The notes below the pieces were generated by a model. That model was not told the origin of the DNA. It made no database searches and saw only the letters and a program-made list of their open reading frames with translations. Shown here one piece after another: positions 1 to 7,836 of a stretch of 22,617 nucleotides of DNA. The stretch is from JAHCHG01 sp041745765. GTDB lineage: Bacteria > Acidobacteriota > Blastocatellia > Pyrinomonadales > Pyrinomonadaceae. The stretch covers positions 1-22,617 of the forward strand of contig JBGTIH010000028.1 of NCBI GenBank assembly GCA_041745765.1, given 5' to 3'. Numbering within the stretch: position 1 is the first letter of the stretch; each line of letters starts with the position of its first letter. The position numbers and the translations under genes are program-made.

Positions 1-983
1 CGAAACTCGACATTTCCGAAAAACGTTTGCCGCAGGACGGACGCATTAAAATTAAAGTAAAAGTTGACAATCGTTCGCGTGAACTGGATTTCCGCGTTTC
101 GAGTCTGCCGACGCTGTTCGGCGAAAAAGTCGTGCTGCGTCTCCTTGATAAAGACAAACTGATGCTTGATATGACCAAACTCGGTTTTGAACAGCAAAGT
201 TTGGACATTTTCCAGCGCAATATCGCCAAACCTTACGGAATGGTACTCGTTACGGGTCCGACCGGTTCGGGAAAAACCAACACGCTTTATTCCGCTCTGC
301 AATCTCTCAACACGCCCGAAACCAACATTATGACGGCGGAAGATCCGGTCGAATTTAACCTGCACGGAATCAATCAGGTGCAGATGAAGGAACAGATCGG
401 TTTAAATTTTGCCGCCGCGCTTCGCTCATTTCTGCGGCAGGATCCGAACATCGTTCTGGTCGGCGAAATCCGCGACTTTGAAACGGCGGAAATCGCCATC
501 AAAGCCGCGCTTACCGGACACCTTGTGCTTTCCACCCTCCATACCAACGATGCGCCCTCAACCATCTCGCGTCTCGTCAATATGGGTATCGAACCTTTTC
601 TGGTCGCAACCAGCGTCAATATCATTCAGGCGCAGAGACTTATCCGCCGCGTCTGCAAAGAATGTAAGGAAGAACAAAAAATTCCGGTCGAAGCACTAAT
701 CGAAATCGGATTTTCGGCAGAAGAAGCCCCGACCGTTAAAACCTACAAAGGCAAAGGCTGCGAGGTGTGCAACAACACAGGTTTTAAAGGCAGAGTCGGG
801 CTTTATGAAGTAATGGAAATAACGGACGAACTCCGTGAGTTAATTATCATCGGCGCAAGCGCAATCGAACTTAGAAGGAAGGCAATCGATCTCGGAATGA
901 TTACCTTGCGTCAATCGGGTTTATATAAAATTAGGGAAGGCATTACGACGATTGAAGAGGTCGTCAAAGAAACCGTTCTTTAA
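1..983 (+). CDS. pilB: Type IV pilus assembly ATPase PilB (3' part, 5' end outside window)
   Basis: Cytoplasmic hexameric ATPase that powers pilus extension. The open frame runs from base 3 to the stop at 983 (326 residues seen), so the start lies upstream of the window; full-length PilB is usually about 560-580 residues. Visible: the RLPQDGR motif at the very start, Walker A GPTGSGKT at 255-278, the Asp-box TAEDPVEF, Walker B DPNIVLVGEIRD, the His-box GHLVLSTLHTND, and the four-cysteine zinc motif (VCKEC, then GCEVC about 40 residues later) typical of PilB/GspE and absent from PilT. It is followed by a secreted basic protein, pilT and pilC on the same strand, which supports PilB rather than GspE of a type II secretion system. 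Family assignment is firm; PilB versus GspE rests mainly on context. Confidence 0.95.
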   Translation, partial: KLDISEKRLPQDGRIKIKVKVDNRSRELDFRVSSLPTLFGEKVVLRLLDKDKLMLDMTKLGFEQQSLDIFQRNIAKPYGMVLVTGPTGSGKTNTLYSALQSLNTPETNIMTAEDPVEFNLHGINQVQMKEQIGLNFAAALRSFLRQDPNIVLVGEIRDFETAEIAIKAALTGHLVLSTLHTNDAPSTISRLVNMGIEPFLVATSVNIIQAQRLIRRVCKECKEEQKIPVEALIEIGFSAEEAPTVKTYKGKGCEVCNNTGFKGRVGLYEVMEITDELRELIIIGASAIELRRKAIDLGMITLRQSGLYKIREGITTIEEVVKETVL

Positions 984-1001
984 GGAATTTTTGGAGGAAA
1001 T

Positions 1002-1940
1002 ATGCTGCGAGCAATAGTATTATCATTAGCGTTATTAATCGGAATCGGGACACTTATCCCGCTGGCAACCGAATTTGCGGAAGCGGGTTCGCAAAAGAAG
1101 AAAACCTATAAAAAACCAAAGGTTAAAAAATATTCAAAGCGTTGGTGGCGGGCTTATAACCACCGCAAAAGCGTCAGACAAAAAAGAGCGGCAAGAGCCA
1201 GACAGGCAAAAGTGCGCCGCGCCAGACAAGCCAAAGTGCGCCGTGCCAGACAGGCAAAAGCGCGTCGCGCGAATGTTGCTAATCAAAGACGAACGGTTAC
1301 GAGAAACCGTGCAGCCGCTCCGGCGCGTTCAAATGAAAATGCCGTTATTGCTCCTAAAGCCGCAGCTCCGAAAACAACTCGGACCAACACTACTGTAAAT
1401 TATTCAACACCGGCAGTTTTACCGTCGGGGAATCCTGCACCGAAAACCTGGAAATCCGAAGGTCTCACGCAAGGTGAACTTCAGTTCCGCGTAACAGATA
1501 ACAGCGGTTCGCCGGTTGGCGCGGCTTCGATTTCAATTGTCGGACCGGCAATTGAAGACGCTTCGGTATTGAGCAATCGCGTAAAAAGCGTCGGCGGCGT
1601 TTCGACAACCGCTTTGCGCCGCACTGTAATTGATCAAATGATCAGGGAAAACGGCTGGGTTGTTAATGATTTTCAAAAAGAAATCGGCGGCAAGAATGTT
1701 TATGTCGTTCAGGCACAAGCTCCCGGCGCAAATAATCAGGTCGAAAATCGGATGTTTTACTTTACAGAAGTTGAAGGAAAAATTTACAGCGTAGCGACCA
1801 AAGCGCCGGATAACGGTTCGGAGCGTCTTGAAGAAGAATCGGAAAAAGTTCTAAATTCACTCCAGCCCAAATACACGAGCGTTGCTCCGCAAGTTGCCAG
1901 CAACCGAACAGCCAGCAATTTGGTGGCTAATGAAGAATAA
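1002..1940 (+). CDS. Secreted Arg/Lys/Ala-rich protein in the pilus operon; unknown function
   Basis: 312 residues, not recognised as a named family. Residues 1-29 look like a Sec signal peptide (hydrophobic LSLALLIGIG core, likely cut near AEAG). Residues 31-105 are extremely basic and contain three copies of an octapeptide ARQAKVRR (residues 66-89). A Pro/Ala/Thr-rich linker (about 105-150) leads to a C-terminal domain (about 150-300) ending in a strand-helix pattern, MFYFTEVEGKIYSVATKAP then a Glu-rich helix and LNSLQP, which resembles MOG1/PsbP/DcrB-like domains; that resemblance is my inference. The start is set by a good Shine-Dalgarno (GGAGG at 993-997, 4 bases before ATG). It starts 18 bases after pilB and is followed 45 bases later by pilT, so probably cotranscribed. 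A role binding DNA, peptidoglycan or another polyanion via the basic region is possible but unproven. Confidence 0.85.
   Translation: MLRAIVLSLALLIGIGTLIPLATEFAEAGSQKKKTYKKPKVKKYSKRWWRAYNHRKSVRQKRAARARQAKVRRARQAKVRRARQAKARRANVANQRRTVTRNRAAAPARSNENAVIAPKAAAPKTTRTNTTVNYSTPAVLPSGNPAPKTWKSEGLTQGELQFRVTDNSGSPVGAASISIVGPAIEDASVLSNRVKSVGGVSTTALRRTVIDQMIRENGWVVNDFQKEIGGKNVYVVQAQAPGANNQVENRMFYFTEVEGKIYSVATKAPDNGSERLEEESEKVLNSLQPKYTSVAPQVASNRTASNLVANEE
1197..1268 (+). repeat. Three in-frame 24-bp tandem repeats
   Basis: Units lie at 1197-1220, 1221-1244 and 1245-1268. Each encodes ARQAK followed by V/A-RR, with 2-4 base differences between units. The period is a multiple of three, so copy-number change would keep the frame and alter the length of the basic region. 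Confidence 0.9.
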
Positions 1941-1985
1941 TTTTTCGGAAATTAAAAAACCGAACATTTTATAAGTAAAAAAAGT

Positions 1986-3200
1986 ATGAGCTTAAATCAA
2001 CAACTAAACAATATGGACACGCAGGTTACTCTTCCTGATCTGCTTCGCAAATTGACTGAATTGGGCGGTTCCGATCTTCACATCACAACTCACAGTTCGC
2101 CGCAGGTTCGTGTTCATGGGCATCTCAGACCGCTTGAAGAATATCCTCCGTTCACGCCGGCGATGACGAAGCAACTTGCTTATTCGGTTTTAACGGACGC
2201 GCAAAAGCATCGGTTTGAAGAAAATCTCGAACTTGATTTTTCATTCGGCTTAAAAGGAATGTCGCGTTTTCGTGCTAATTTGTTTAATCAAAAAGGCGCA
2301 GTCGGCGCGGTTTTTCGGGCAATTCCTTATGAAATTAAAACATTTAATGCACTTGGGCTTCCGCCGGTTGTCGCCGATTTATGCAACAAGCCGCGCGGTT
2401 TGATTCTCGTAACCGGTCCGACCGGTTCGGGCAAATCCACGACGCTCGCCTCGATGATAGACAAAATCAACACCGAACGCCACGAGCATATTTTAACCAT
2501 CGAAGACCCGATAGAATTTCTTCATAATCACAAAAGCTGCGTTATCAATCAGCGCGAGGTCGCCTCCGACACGCACGGTTTTGCCGATGCGCTTCGCACC
2601 GCACTTCGGCAAGACCCGGACGTTGTTCTGGTCGGCGAAATGCGCGATTTGGAAACTATCGAAATGGCACTCAGAATCGCTGAAACAGGACATTTAACAT
2701 TTGCCACGCTTCACACAAATTCAGCGTCTTCAACAATTAACCGTATAATTGACGTTTTTCCGGCGGGACAGCAATCGCAGATCAGAACGCAGCTTTCGCT
2801 CGTTCTCGAAGGAGTTTTATGTCAAGCACTTCTACCGAAGTCTTCCGGCGACGGTCGCGCAATGGCACTCGAAATTCTTGTACCGAACGCCGCTATCCGC
2901 AATCTGATCCGCGAAGACAAAATCCATCAAATTTATTCGATGATGCAAACAGGACAAGATAAATTCGGGATGCAGACGTTTAATCAATCGCTTGCCTCGC
3001 TTTATCAAAAACGCCTGATTACATTAGATACGGCAATGAATCGTTCATCGAATGCCGATGAATTAAAAGACTTAATTGACAGAGGTTCGGGATTGAATCA
3101 GGCTTACGTCGGACAGAAAGCGACGAACGGTTCGGTCAAACCGCAAGGAAGCCCTTATGCCCAAGGTCGTCCGATCGGTCAGCGTTCGCCGGTTCGTTAG
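1986..3200 (+). CDS. pilT: Type IV pilus retraction ATPase PilT
   Basis: Cytoplasmic ATPase that depolymerises pili for twitching motility and DNA uptake. 404 residues, against about 345-370 for typical PilT. Motifs: Walker A GPTGSGKS at 144-151, Asp-box TIEDPIE at 171-177, Walker B DPDVVLVGE at 210-218, His-box GHLTFATLHTN at 235-245, and the PilT-specific AIRNLIRE helix at 303-310. There is no tetracysteine motif, which separates it from PilB. The extra length is a short N-terminal lead and a Gly/Gln/Pro-rich tail after about residue 365 (for example YAQGRPIGQRSPVR). No clear Shine-Dalgarno precedes ATG 1986; ATG 2013 (MDTQVTLPDLL) is an alternative start. pilC follows 42 bases downstream. 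Confidence 0.96.
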   Translation: MSLNQQLNNMDTQVTLPDLLRKLTELGGSDLHITTHSSPQVRVHGHLRPLEEYPPFTPAMTKQLAYSVLTDAQKHRFEENLELDFSFGLKGMSRFRANLFNQKGAVGAVFRAIPYEIKTFNALGLPPVVADLCNKPRGLILVTGPTGSGKSTTLASMIDKINTERHEHILTIEDPIEFLHNHKSCVINQREVASDTHGFADALRTALRQDPDVVLVGEMRDLETIEMALRIAETGHLTFATLHTNSASSTINRIIDVFPAGQQSQIRTQLSLVLEGVLCQALLPKSSGDGRAMALEILVPNAAIRNLIREDKIHQIYSMMQTGQDKFGMQTFNQSLASLYQKRLITLDTAMNRSSNADELKDLIDRGSGLNQAYVGQKATNGSVKPQGSPYAQGRPIGQRSPVR

Positions 3201-3242
3201 TAAAAAGACTTTTCCAGTTCAACAGGAGTTATAAATAATCAA

Positions 3243-4475
3243 ATGCCAACATATTTATTCAAGGGTCGTAACCGCCTAAATGAAATGGTTAACGGCGAAA
3301 AAGTCGCCGCCAGTCAGGACGAACTTCGCTCGATGCTTCGTCGTGAGCAAATCGTGATGACGCAGGCATCAGAAAAAGGGCGCGAATTCAGCATTCCGAA
3401 GCTAGGCACAAAGAAAAAAGTCGGAGCCAAAGAATTAGCTATTTTCACCCGCCAATTTTCCGTCATGATTGATGCCGGTTTGCCGCTCGTTTCGTGTATC
3501 GAAATTTTAGCGGAGCAGCAATCAAATGTATTTTTCAAAGATGTTCTGCATCAAGTTCGTCAAAGCGTCGAAGAAGGTTCAACGCTTGCATTTGCGCTCC
3601 AGAAACATCCGAAAGTTTTCGATTCGCTCTACACACATATGGTCGAAGCCGGGGAAGCCGGCGGTGTGTTGGATTTGATTTTGCAGCGTCTTTCAACCTT
3701 GATCGAAAAAATGGTCAAATTGAAGCGCAGTATTATTTCAGCTTCGATTTATCCTGCGGCAGTTGTTTTCGTCGCAATTGCGGCGGTAGCAATTATTATG
3801 GTCGTCGTTATTCCGCAATTCGAGCAAATCTTCTTAGGCTTACTCGGACCGGGCGAAGCTCTTCCGCTTCCAACGCGAATCGTCATGGCAATCAGCGGTT
3901 TCGTTGCCGGTTGGGGCGGTTTAGTCACGCTTGCCGCAATCGTCGGCGCGGTTGTCGGTACAAAGTTTTATTACAAAACGCCGAAAGGTCGCCTTCAACT
4001 TGATGCAATAATCTTAAAACTGCCGATTTTCGGGGCGATCATCCGCAAAATTGCGGTTGCACGTTTTTCCAGAATTTTGTCAACGCTTCTTTCTTCGGGC
4101 GTTCCGATTTTGCAATCATTGGAAATTACCGCTAAAACCGCCGGTAACGTCATCGTCGAAAACGCAATTTTGGCAGTTCGCGCGGGAGTCGAACGTGGCG
4201 AAAGCTTCGTCGAACCGCTCAAAGCAACCAAAGTTTTTCCTGAAATGGTCAGTCAAATGGTCGGAGTCGGCGAACAAACCGGGGCTTTAGACGCGATGCT
4301 CGGCAAAATCGCCGATTTTTATGAAGACGAAGTTGATTCGGCAATCGCTGATTTATTGGCAATGATCGAACCTGCGCTGATCGCCTTCTTAGGTGTAACT
4401 ATCGGTTCAATCGTTATCGCCATGTATATGCCGTTATTCAGCCTTATCGGAAAACTCGCCGGTGGAACCAAATAA
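3243..4475 (+). CDS. pilC: Type IV pilus inner-membrane platform protein PilC
   Basis: 410 residues, normal for the family. PilC sits in the inner membrane and couples the PilB/PilT motors to pilin assembly and disassembly. The protein shows two tandem T2SSF domains: the first with FTRQFSVMIDAGLPLVSCIE (about residues 66-85), the second with FSRILSTLLSSGVPILQSLE (about 278-297), the duplicated signature of this family. Membrane segments are at roughly 168-195, 215-240 and 375-400. CAGGAGTT at 3223-3230 may be a ribosome binding site, though about 14 bases from ATG. Last gene of the pilus cluster; a bidirectional terminator follows at 4537-4565. Confidence 0.96.
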   Translation: MPTYLFKGRNRLNEMVNGEKVAASQDELRSMLRREQIVMTQASEKGREFSIPKLGTKKKVGAKELAIFTRQFSVMIDAGLPLVSCIEILAEQQSNVFFKDVLHQVRQSVEEGSTLAFALQKHPKVFDSLYTHMVEAGEAGGVLDLILQRLSTLIEKMVKLKRSIISASIYPAAVVFVAIAAVAIIMVVVIPQFEQIFLGLLGPGEALPLPTRIVMAISGFVAGWGGLVTLAAIVGAVVGTKFYYKTPKGRLQLDAIILKLPIFGAIIRKIAVARFSRILSTLLSSGVPILQSLEITAKTAGNVIVENAILAVRAGVERGESFVEPLKATKVFPEMVSQMVGVGEQTGALDAMLGKIADFYEDEVDSAIADLLAMIEPALIAFLGVTIGSIVIAMYMPLFSLIGKLAGGTK

Positions 4476-4491
4476 CCTTAATTTTATTTAT

Positions 4492-4519
4492 ATTTTTTAC
4501 ATACTAAAATGTAAAAAAT
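4492..4519. repeat. Perfect 11-bp A/T inverted repeat, 6-nt loop
   Basis: ATTTTTTACAT at 4492-4502 pairs with ATGTAAAAAAT at 4509-4519. It lies between the pilC stop and the strong terminator. Being AT-only apart from one pair, it may simply be a weak accessory hairpin. Confidence 0.6.
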
Positions 4520-4536
4520 GAATAAGTAAACTGAAG

Positions 4537-4565
4537 AAAAAGCCCGTAAAATTACGGGCTTTTTT
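4537..4565. terminator. Bidirectional Rho-independent terminator between pilC and trpG
   Basis: AGCCCGTAA (4541-4549) and TTACGGGCT (4552-4560) form a 9-bp perfect stem with a 2-base centre, extended by A/T pairs on both sides. The + strand continues with TTTTTC and the - strand with TTTTTC as well, so it can end both the pil transcript (+) and the trp transcript (-). Confidence 0.92.
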
Positions 4566-4636
4566 CTTATTTAATTATGTAAATTCGATATAATGAAATG
4601 ACGCAAGAAACTATGTTAAAGTGTTATCCAACCCGC

Positions 4637-5203
4637 TTACAGTTCGAGAAAGTTTCTCAATAGTTTTTTGCCGTCGGTCGTTAAGATTGATTCGGGGTGA
4701 AATTGGACTCCTTCAATTTTATAGGTTTTATGGCGCAAGCCCATAATTAGACCATCGGGCGATGATGCGGAAATTTCCAGACATTCGGGCAGAGAATCGC
4801 GTTCGACGATTAGAGAATGATAGCGTCCGGCTTGGAAATTGTCGGAAAGTCCTGAAAAGATCGTTTTATGATCGTGAAGAATTTTTACAGGTTTTCCATG
4901 AACCGGCTCGGGCGCGCGGATGACTTTTCCGCCGAAAATCTGTCCGATTGCCTGATGACCGAGACAAACTCCGAGAATCGGGGTTTTCGCGCCGTATTTT
5001 TTTAAAACATCGAGCGAAATACCGGCGTTATCAGGCGTTCCCGGTCCGGGCGAGATCAGAATTCGGTCGGGATTTATCTCATTGTCTATTTCTTCGAGCG
5101 ACACTTCATCATTGCGCCGAATCTCCATCGTCGCGCCGAGTTCGCCCAAATATTGAACGAGATTATACGTAAAAGAATCGTAATTATCTATAACTAAAAG
5201 CAT
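4637..5203 (-). CDS. trpG: Anthranilate synthase component II (glutamine amidotransferase) TrpG/PabA
   Basis: Hydrolyses glutamine and passes ammonia to TrpE to make anthranilate, the first committed step of tryptophan synthesis; in many bacteria the same subunit also serves p-aminobenzoate synthesis. 188 residues, the usual size. Class I amidotransferase features: MLLVIDNYDSFTYNL start, oxyanion region ISPGPGTP, nucleophile Cys80 in GVCLGHQ, and His169/Glu171 in VQFHPES completing the triad. I chose ATG at 5203 because the frame continues upstream to 5341 only through low-complexity heptad repeat DNA (FGFWLLVFDF-like residues) with no homology to the family. Downstream of trpE and an ankyrin gene on the same strand. 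Confidence 0.94.
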   Translation of the reverse strand: MLLVIDNYDSFTYNLVQYLGELGATMEIRRNDEVSLEEIDNEINPDRILISPGPGTPDNAGISLDVLKKYGAKTPILGVCLGHQAIGQIFGGKVIRAPEPVHGKPVKILHDHKTIFSGLSDNFQAGRYHSLIVERDSLPECLEISASSPDGLIMGLRHKTYKIEGVQFHPESILTTDGKKLLRNFLEL

Positions 5204-5225
5204 TGATTTATTGTGATTGATTAGG

Positions 5226-5337
5226 TCTTTGGCTTTTGGTTTTTGAAAAAGTCTTTTTAATAAAAAGCAACTGATTTTTGAAACGAAACTCAGAATATCA
5301 GAGCAAAAATCAAAGACCAAAAGCCAAAAACCAAAGA
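5226..5337. repeat. Two opposed clusters of 7-bp repeats upstream of trpG
   Basis: At 5310-5337 there are four heptads (TCAAAGA, CCAAAAG, CCAAAAA, CCAAAGA). At 5226-5246 three heptads of the complementary type (TCTTTGG, CTTTTGG, TTTTTGA) run in the opposite sense. The clusters are complementary over about 20 bases and could pair across the intervening 63 bases in the leader of trpG. Confidence 0.75.
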
Positions 5338-5353
5338 CCAATTCAGCTAAGAT

Positions 5354-6181
5354 TTATTTTAACAATTCGACTATTTCCGCATTCCTTTTTTCATTTGCCC
5401 AATCGAGCGCGGTTTTGCCGTCGGTATCTTTGATTGATTTGTCCGCGCCTTTATCAAGCAGCAATTTAACGATTTCCAGCCGCAGAGCCGACGAAATCAG
5501 CGTGTTTTGCGCGGCAAAAATTAGAGCGTGAGCGTTGTTTTCCTTTTCGGTTTTATTAACTTCCGCGCCTTTGTCGAGCATCATTTTGACGATATTCGGA
5601 TTTGCATCAGAATCAATTACTGCTTCGACAAGCGGCAGCGAGCCTAAACTATCGGTTTTATTCGGGTCTGCGCCGCGTTCCAATAACTGCCTGACCAAAT
5701 CTTCATCAGCGCGGGCAATCGCCAGATAAAGCACGGTTTGATCATTGATTTTTGCGCCCGATCTGCCCGGAACATTTACGTCAGCGTTTTTTTCCAGAAG
5801 AAATTTCAAAATCTCATCTTTATTTTTTGATAAAGCCAGATGAATCGGCGAATTGCCCAAATCGTCGCGCTGATTTATATCGGCTTTATCGGCGATCAAC
5901 CGGATTAGAGGTGTTTCAGCATTTTGCAGGGCAAACGTCAGCGCGGTTTCGCCTTTTTCATTTTTCGCATTGACATTGATTCCGCTTTGCACAAAACCCT
6001 TAACGGCAATTCCGTCGCCGAGTTGAATTGCACGGAAAAACTCCGGTTCGGTAAAATTAAAACCGCGCAGTTTTAACATATTTTGCGCCATTTCCGGCGT
6101 TGTATTGTCAGAACGCGCACCTTTGCACGCCGCAAAAGATAAAATCGTGATTGATAAAATCAAAAAAGTAAGAATTTTCAT
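5354..6181 (-). CDS. Ankyrin-repeat probable lipoprotein
   Basis: 275 residues from ATG 6181. The N-terminus MKILTFLILSITILSFAAC is a signal peptide ending in a likely lipobox with Cys19, so the product is probably anchored in the cell envelope. From about residue 45 to the end there are six or so ankyrin repeats, seen as recurring GxTAL.xA and LLxxGADxN signatures (for example GETALTFAL, LLERGADPNKTD, LLDKGAEVNKTE, LLDKGADKSIKD, GKTALDWA). Ankyrin repeats mediate protein-protein contacts; no partner is indicated. An in-frame start at 6220 would overlap the trpE end and put charged residues before the signal peptide, so 6181 is preferred; this leaves 7 bases after trpE. A link to tryptophan synthesis is not suggested by the protein itself. 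Confidence 0.9.
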   Translation of the reverse strand: MKILTFLILSITILSFAACKGARSDNTTPEMAQNMLKLRGFNFTEPEFFRAIQLGDGIAVKGFVQSGINVNAKNEKGETALTFALQNAETPLIRLIADKADINQRDDLGNSPIHLALSKNKDEILKFLLEKNADVNVPGRSGAKINDQTVLYLAIARADEDLVRQLLERGADPNKTDSLGSLPLVEAVIDSDANPNIVKMMLDKGAEVNKTEKENNAHALIFAAQNTLISSALRLEIVKLLLDKGADKSIKDTDGKTALDWANEKRNAEIVELLK

Positions 6182-6188
6182 AATGTTT

Positions 6189-7697
6189 CTAATTTTCGCT
6201 GAAATCTTCCGCGATTTCAATTGCCATTTTCAGCGCGCGGGCTTTATTTAATGTTTCTTCGTATTCGTTTTCGGGAATCGAATCGGCGACAATGCCTGCG
6301 CCGGCTTGAATGGAAGCTGTTGAATTTTCAAGGCTTATCGTCCGAATGGCGATGCACGTATCGAGATTTTCGGCGTAATCAATATAACCGATTGCGCCCG
6401 AATAAACATTTCTTTCGGTCGGTTCGAGTTCGTTAATTATTCGCATTGCGCTCACTTTCGGCGCACCGGAAACCGTTCCCGCCGGAAAACACGAAGCGAG
6501 CGCATCAAAACGGTCGAGATTATTTTTGAGTTTTGCCGTAAGACTTGTTACAAGATGCTGAACGTGCGAGTATTTCTCGATTTTCATCAATTCGGCAACC
6601 TCGACCGAGCCGAATTCGGCGACTCGTCCGAGATCGTTTCTGCCGAGATCAACAAGCATCGTGTGTTCGGCGACTTCTTTAATATCTTCGCTCATTTCCT
6701 TGCCTAAAAATGCGTCTTCGGCTTCGGTTTTTCCGCGCTTTCGCGTGCCGGCAATCGGTCGGTATTCGAGATTTTTGCCCGTGCATCGGACAAGCATTTC
6801 GGGCGATGCGCCGATCAGATGTTTGTCGCCGAAATTTAAGAAAAACATATACGGTGACGGATTTGTCGTGCGAAGTGCGCGGTAGATATTGATCGGCAGA
6901 GCGTTTGTCGTGCGCCGGAATCTTTGCGACAGAACAACCTGATAACAATCGCCCGCGAGGATTTTTTCTTTGACGGTTTTGACCGCTTCGAGAAAGTCCC
7001 GCCTTTCCCAATTCGATTCAAATTCATTTGAAGCTTCGGAATTTATTATTTTATTTTCAAAAACGGGCAGGGAATTTTGCCGTAAGATTTTCTCCAGTTT
7101 TTCAGTTTCGGCAACTGCTGCTTCAAACAGTATTTTTAATTTTTCCGCATCGTTTTCCGCTTCGTCCGTTAAAACGATGGAAACGATTTCGATGCGATGT
7201 TTTAATCTGTCGAAAACCAGAATATTGCGGAAAAACATCCATTTTGCCTCTTCATTTTCGGAAATTGTGCCATCGTCCAAAACCCTTTCAAACCAGCGCG
7301 AAACATTATACGCGAAAAATCCGACCGCGCCGCCGCACAATGGCGGAAGGTTTTCCCGCACGGCGAGTTTGTTTTTTGAAAAATGTTCGCGCAAGAATTC
7401 AATTAAGCTTGTGTCTTTTAAGACTTCTTCTACGCCGTTTTTTTCTAAAATTACTTGCGTTTTACGGGAACTTACGGTTATAAATGGATGTGCCGCGAGA
7501 AACGAATAACGGGCGATTTTTTCGCCGCCTTCGATTGATTCGAGCAAAAAGGATTTTTCCGAATCTTCCGCCACGCGCATAAACGCGCTGACCGGCGTAT
7601 GCAAATCTGCCAAAACGCTGCGGACAACCGGGACGACATTGCCTTTTTCGGCTTCTTTTACAAATTCTTCAAAGGATTTCGGGTATAATTCGAGCAT
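6189..7697 (-). CDS. trpE: Anthranilate synthase component I TrpE
   Basis: Converts chorismate plus ammonia from TrpG to anthranilate. 502 residues from ATG 7697 (a TTG at 7700 is one codon upstream); usual length. N-terminal domain has the tryptophan feedback motif LLES at 51-54 with GGEKIARYSF. The chorismate-binding domain shows GDCYQVVLSQRF, GASPEMLVR, RPIAGTRKRG, HTMLVDLGRNDLGRV, CFPAGTVSGAPKVSAM and QAGAGIVADS. The LLES motif and trpG nearby favour TrpE over PabB. It is the first gene of the - strand group, divergent from the secreted protein at 7837. No ribosomal leader peptide or clear trp attenuator was recognised in the 136 bases upstream. Confidence 0.96.
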   Translation of the reverse strand: MLELYPKSFEEFVKEAEKGNVVPVVRSVLADLHTPVSAFMRVAEDSEKSFLLESIEGGEKIARYSFLAAHPFITVSSRKTQVILEKNGVEEVLKDTSLIEFLREHFSKNKLAVRENLPPLCGGAVGFFAYNVSRWFERVLDDGTISENEEAKWMFFRNILVFDRLKHRIEIVSIVLTDEAENDAEKLKILFEAAVAETEKLEKILRQNSLPVFENKIINSEASNEFESNWERRDFLEAVKTVKEKILAGDCYQVVLSQRFRRTTNALPINIYRALRTTNPSPYMFFLNFGDKHLIGASPEMLVRCTGKNLEYRPIAGTRKRGKTEAEDAFLGKEMSEDIKEVAEHTMLVDLGRNDLGRVAEFGSVEVAELMKIEKYSHVQHLVTSLTAKLKNNLDRFDALASCFPAGTVSGAPKVSAMRIINELEPTERNVYSGAIGYIDYAENLDTCIAIRTISLENSTASIQAGAGIVADSIPENEYEETLNKARALKMAIEIAEDFSEN

Positions 7698-7810
7698 CAA
7701 AAAATTAAACGGTAAATTAAATTTCTAAACCTGCAAAGTTATTGTAATAGATGCGTCTAGCCGTAGGAAATTTCAAAAACTTTTTCCTGCTTTTATTTTC
7801 TAAATTTTAC

Positions 7811-7823
7811 GTGCAAACTGCAC
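7811..7823. promoter_or_regulatory. Short palindrome GTGCA-AAC-TGCAC before the secreted-protein gene
   Basis: A perfect 5-bp inverted repeat with a 3-base centre lies in the trpE/7837 divergent region, immediately before the Shine-Dalgarno AGGAGG (7826-7831). It could be an operator half-site pair or chance; no regulator is indicated. Confidence 0.25.
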
Positions 7824-7836
7824 AAAGGAGGCTCCA

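Noticed and set aside
5204..5341. 46-residue N-terminal extension of TrpG
   Set aside because: It is encoded by heptad repeat DNA, has no family similarity, and the TrpG core begins exactly at MLLVIDNYDS.
6970..7509. 179-residue open frame antisense to trpE
   Set aside because: Its composition is the mirror of trpE codons, it has no start signal or motif, and trpE is complete and conserved.
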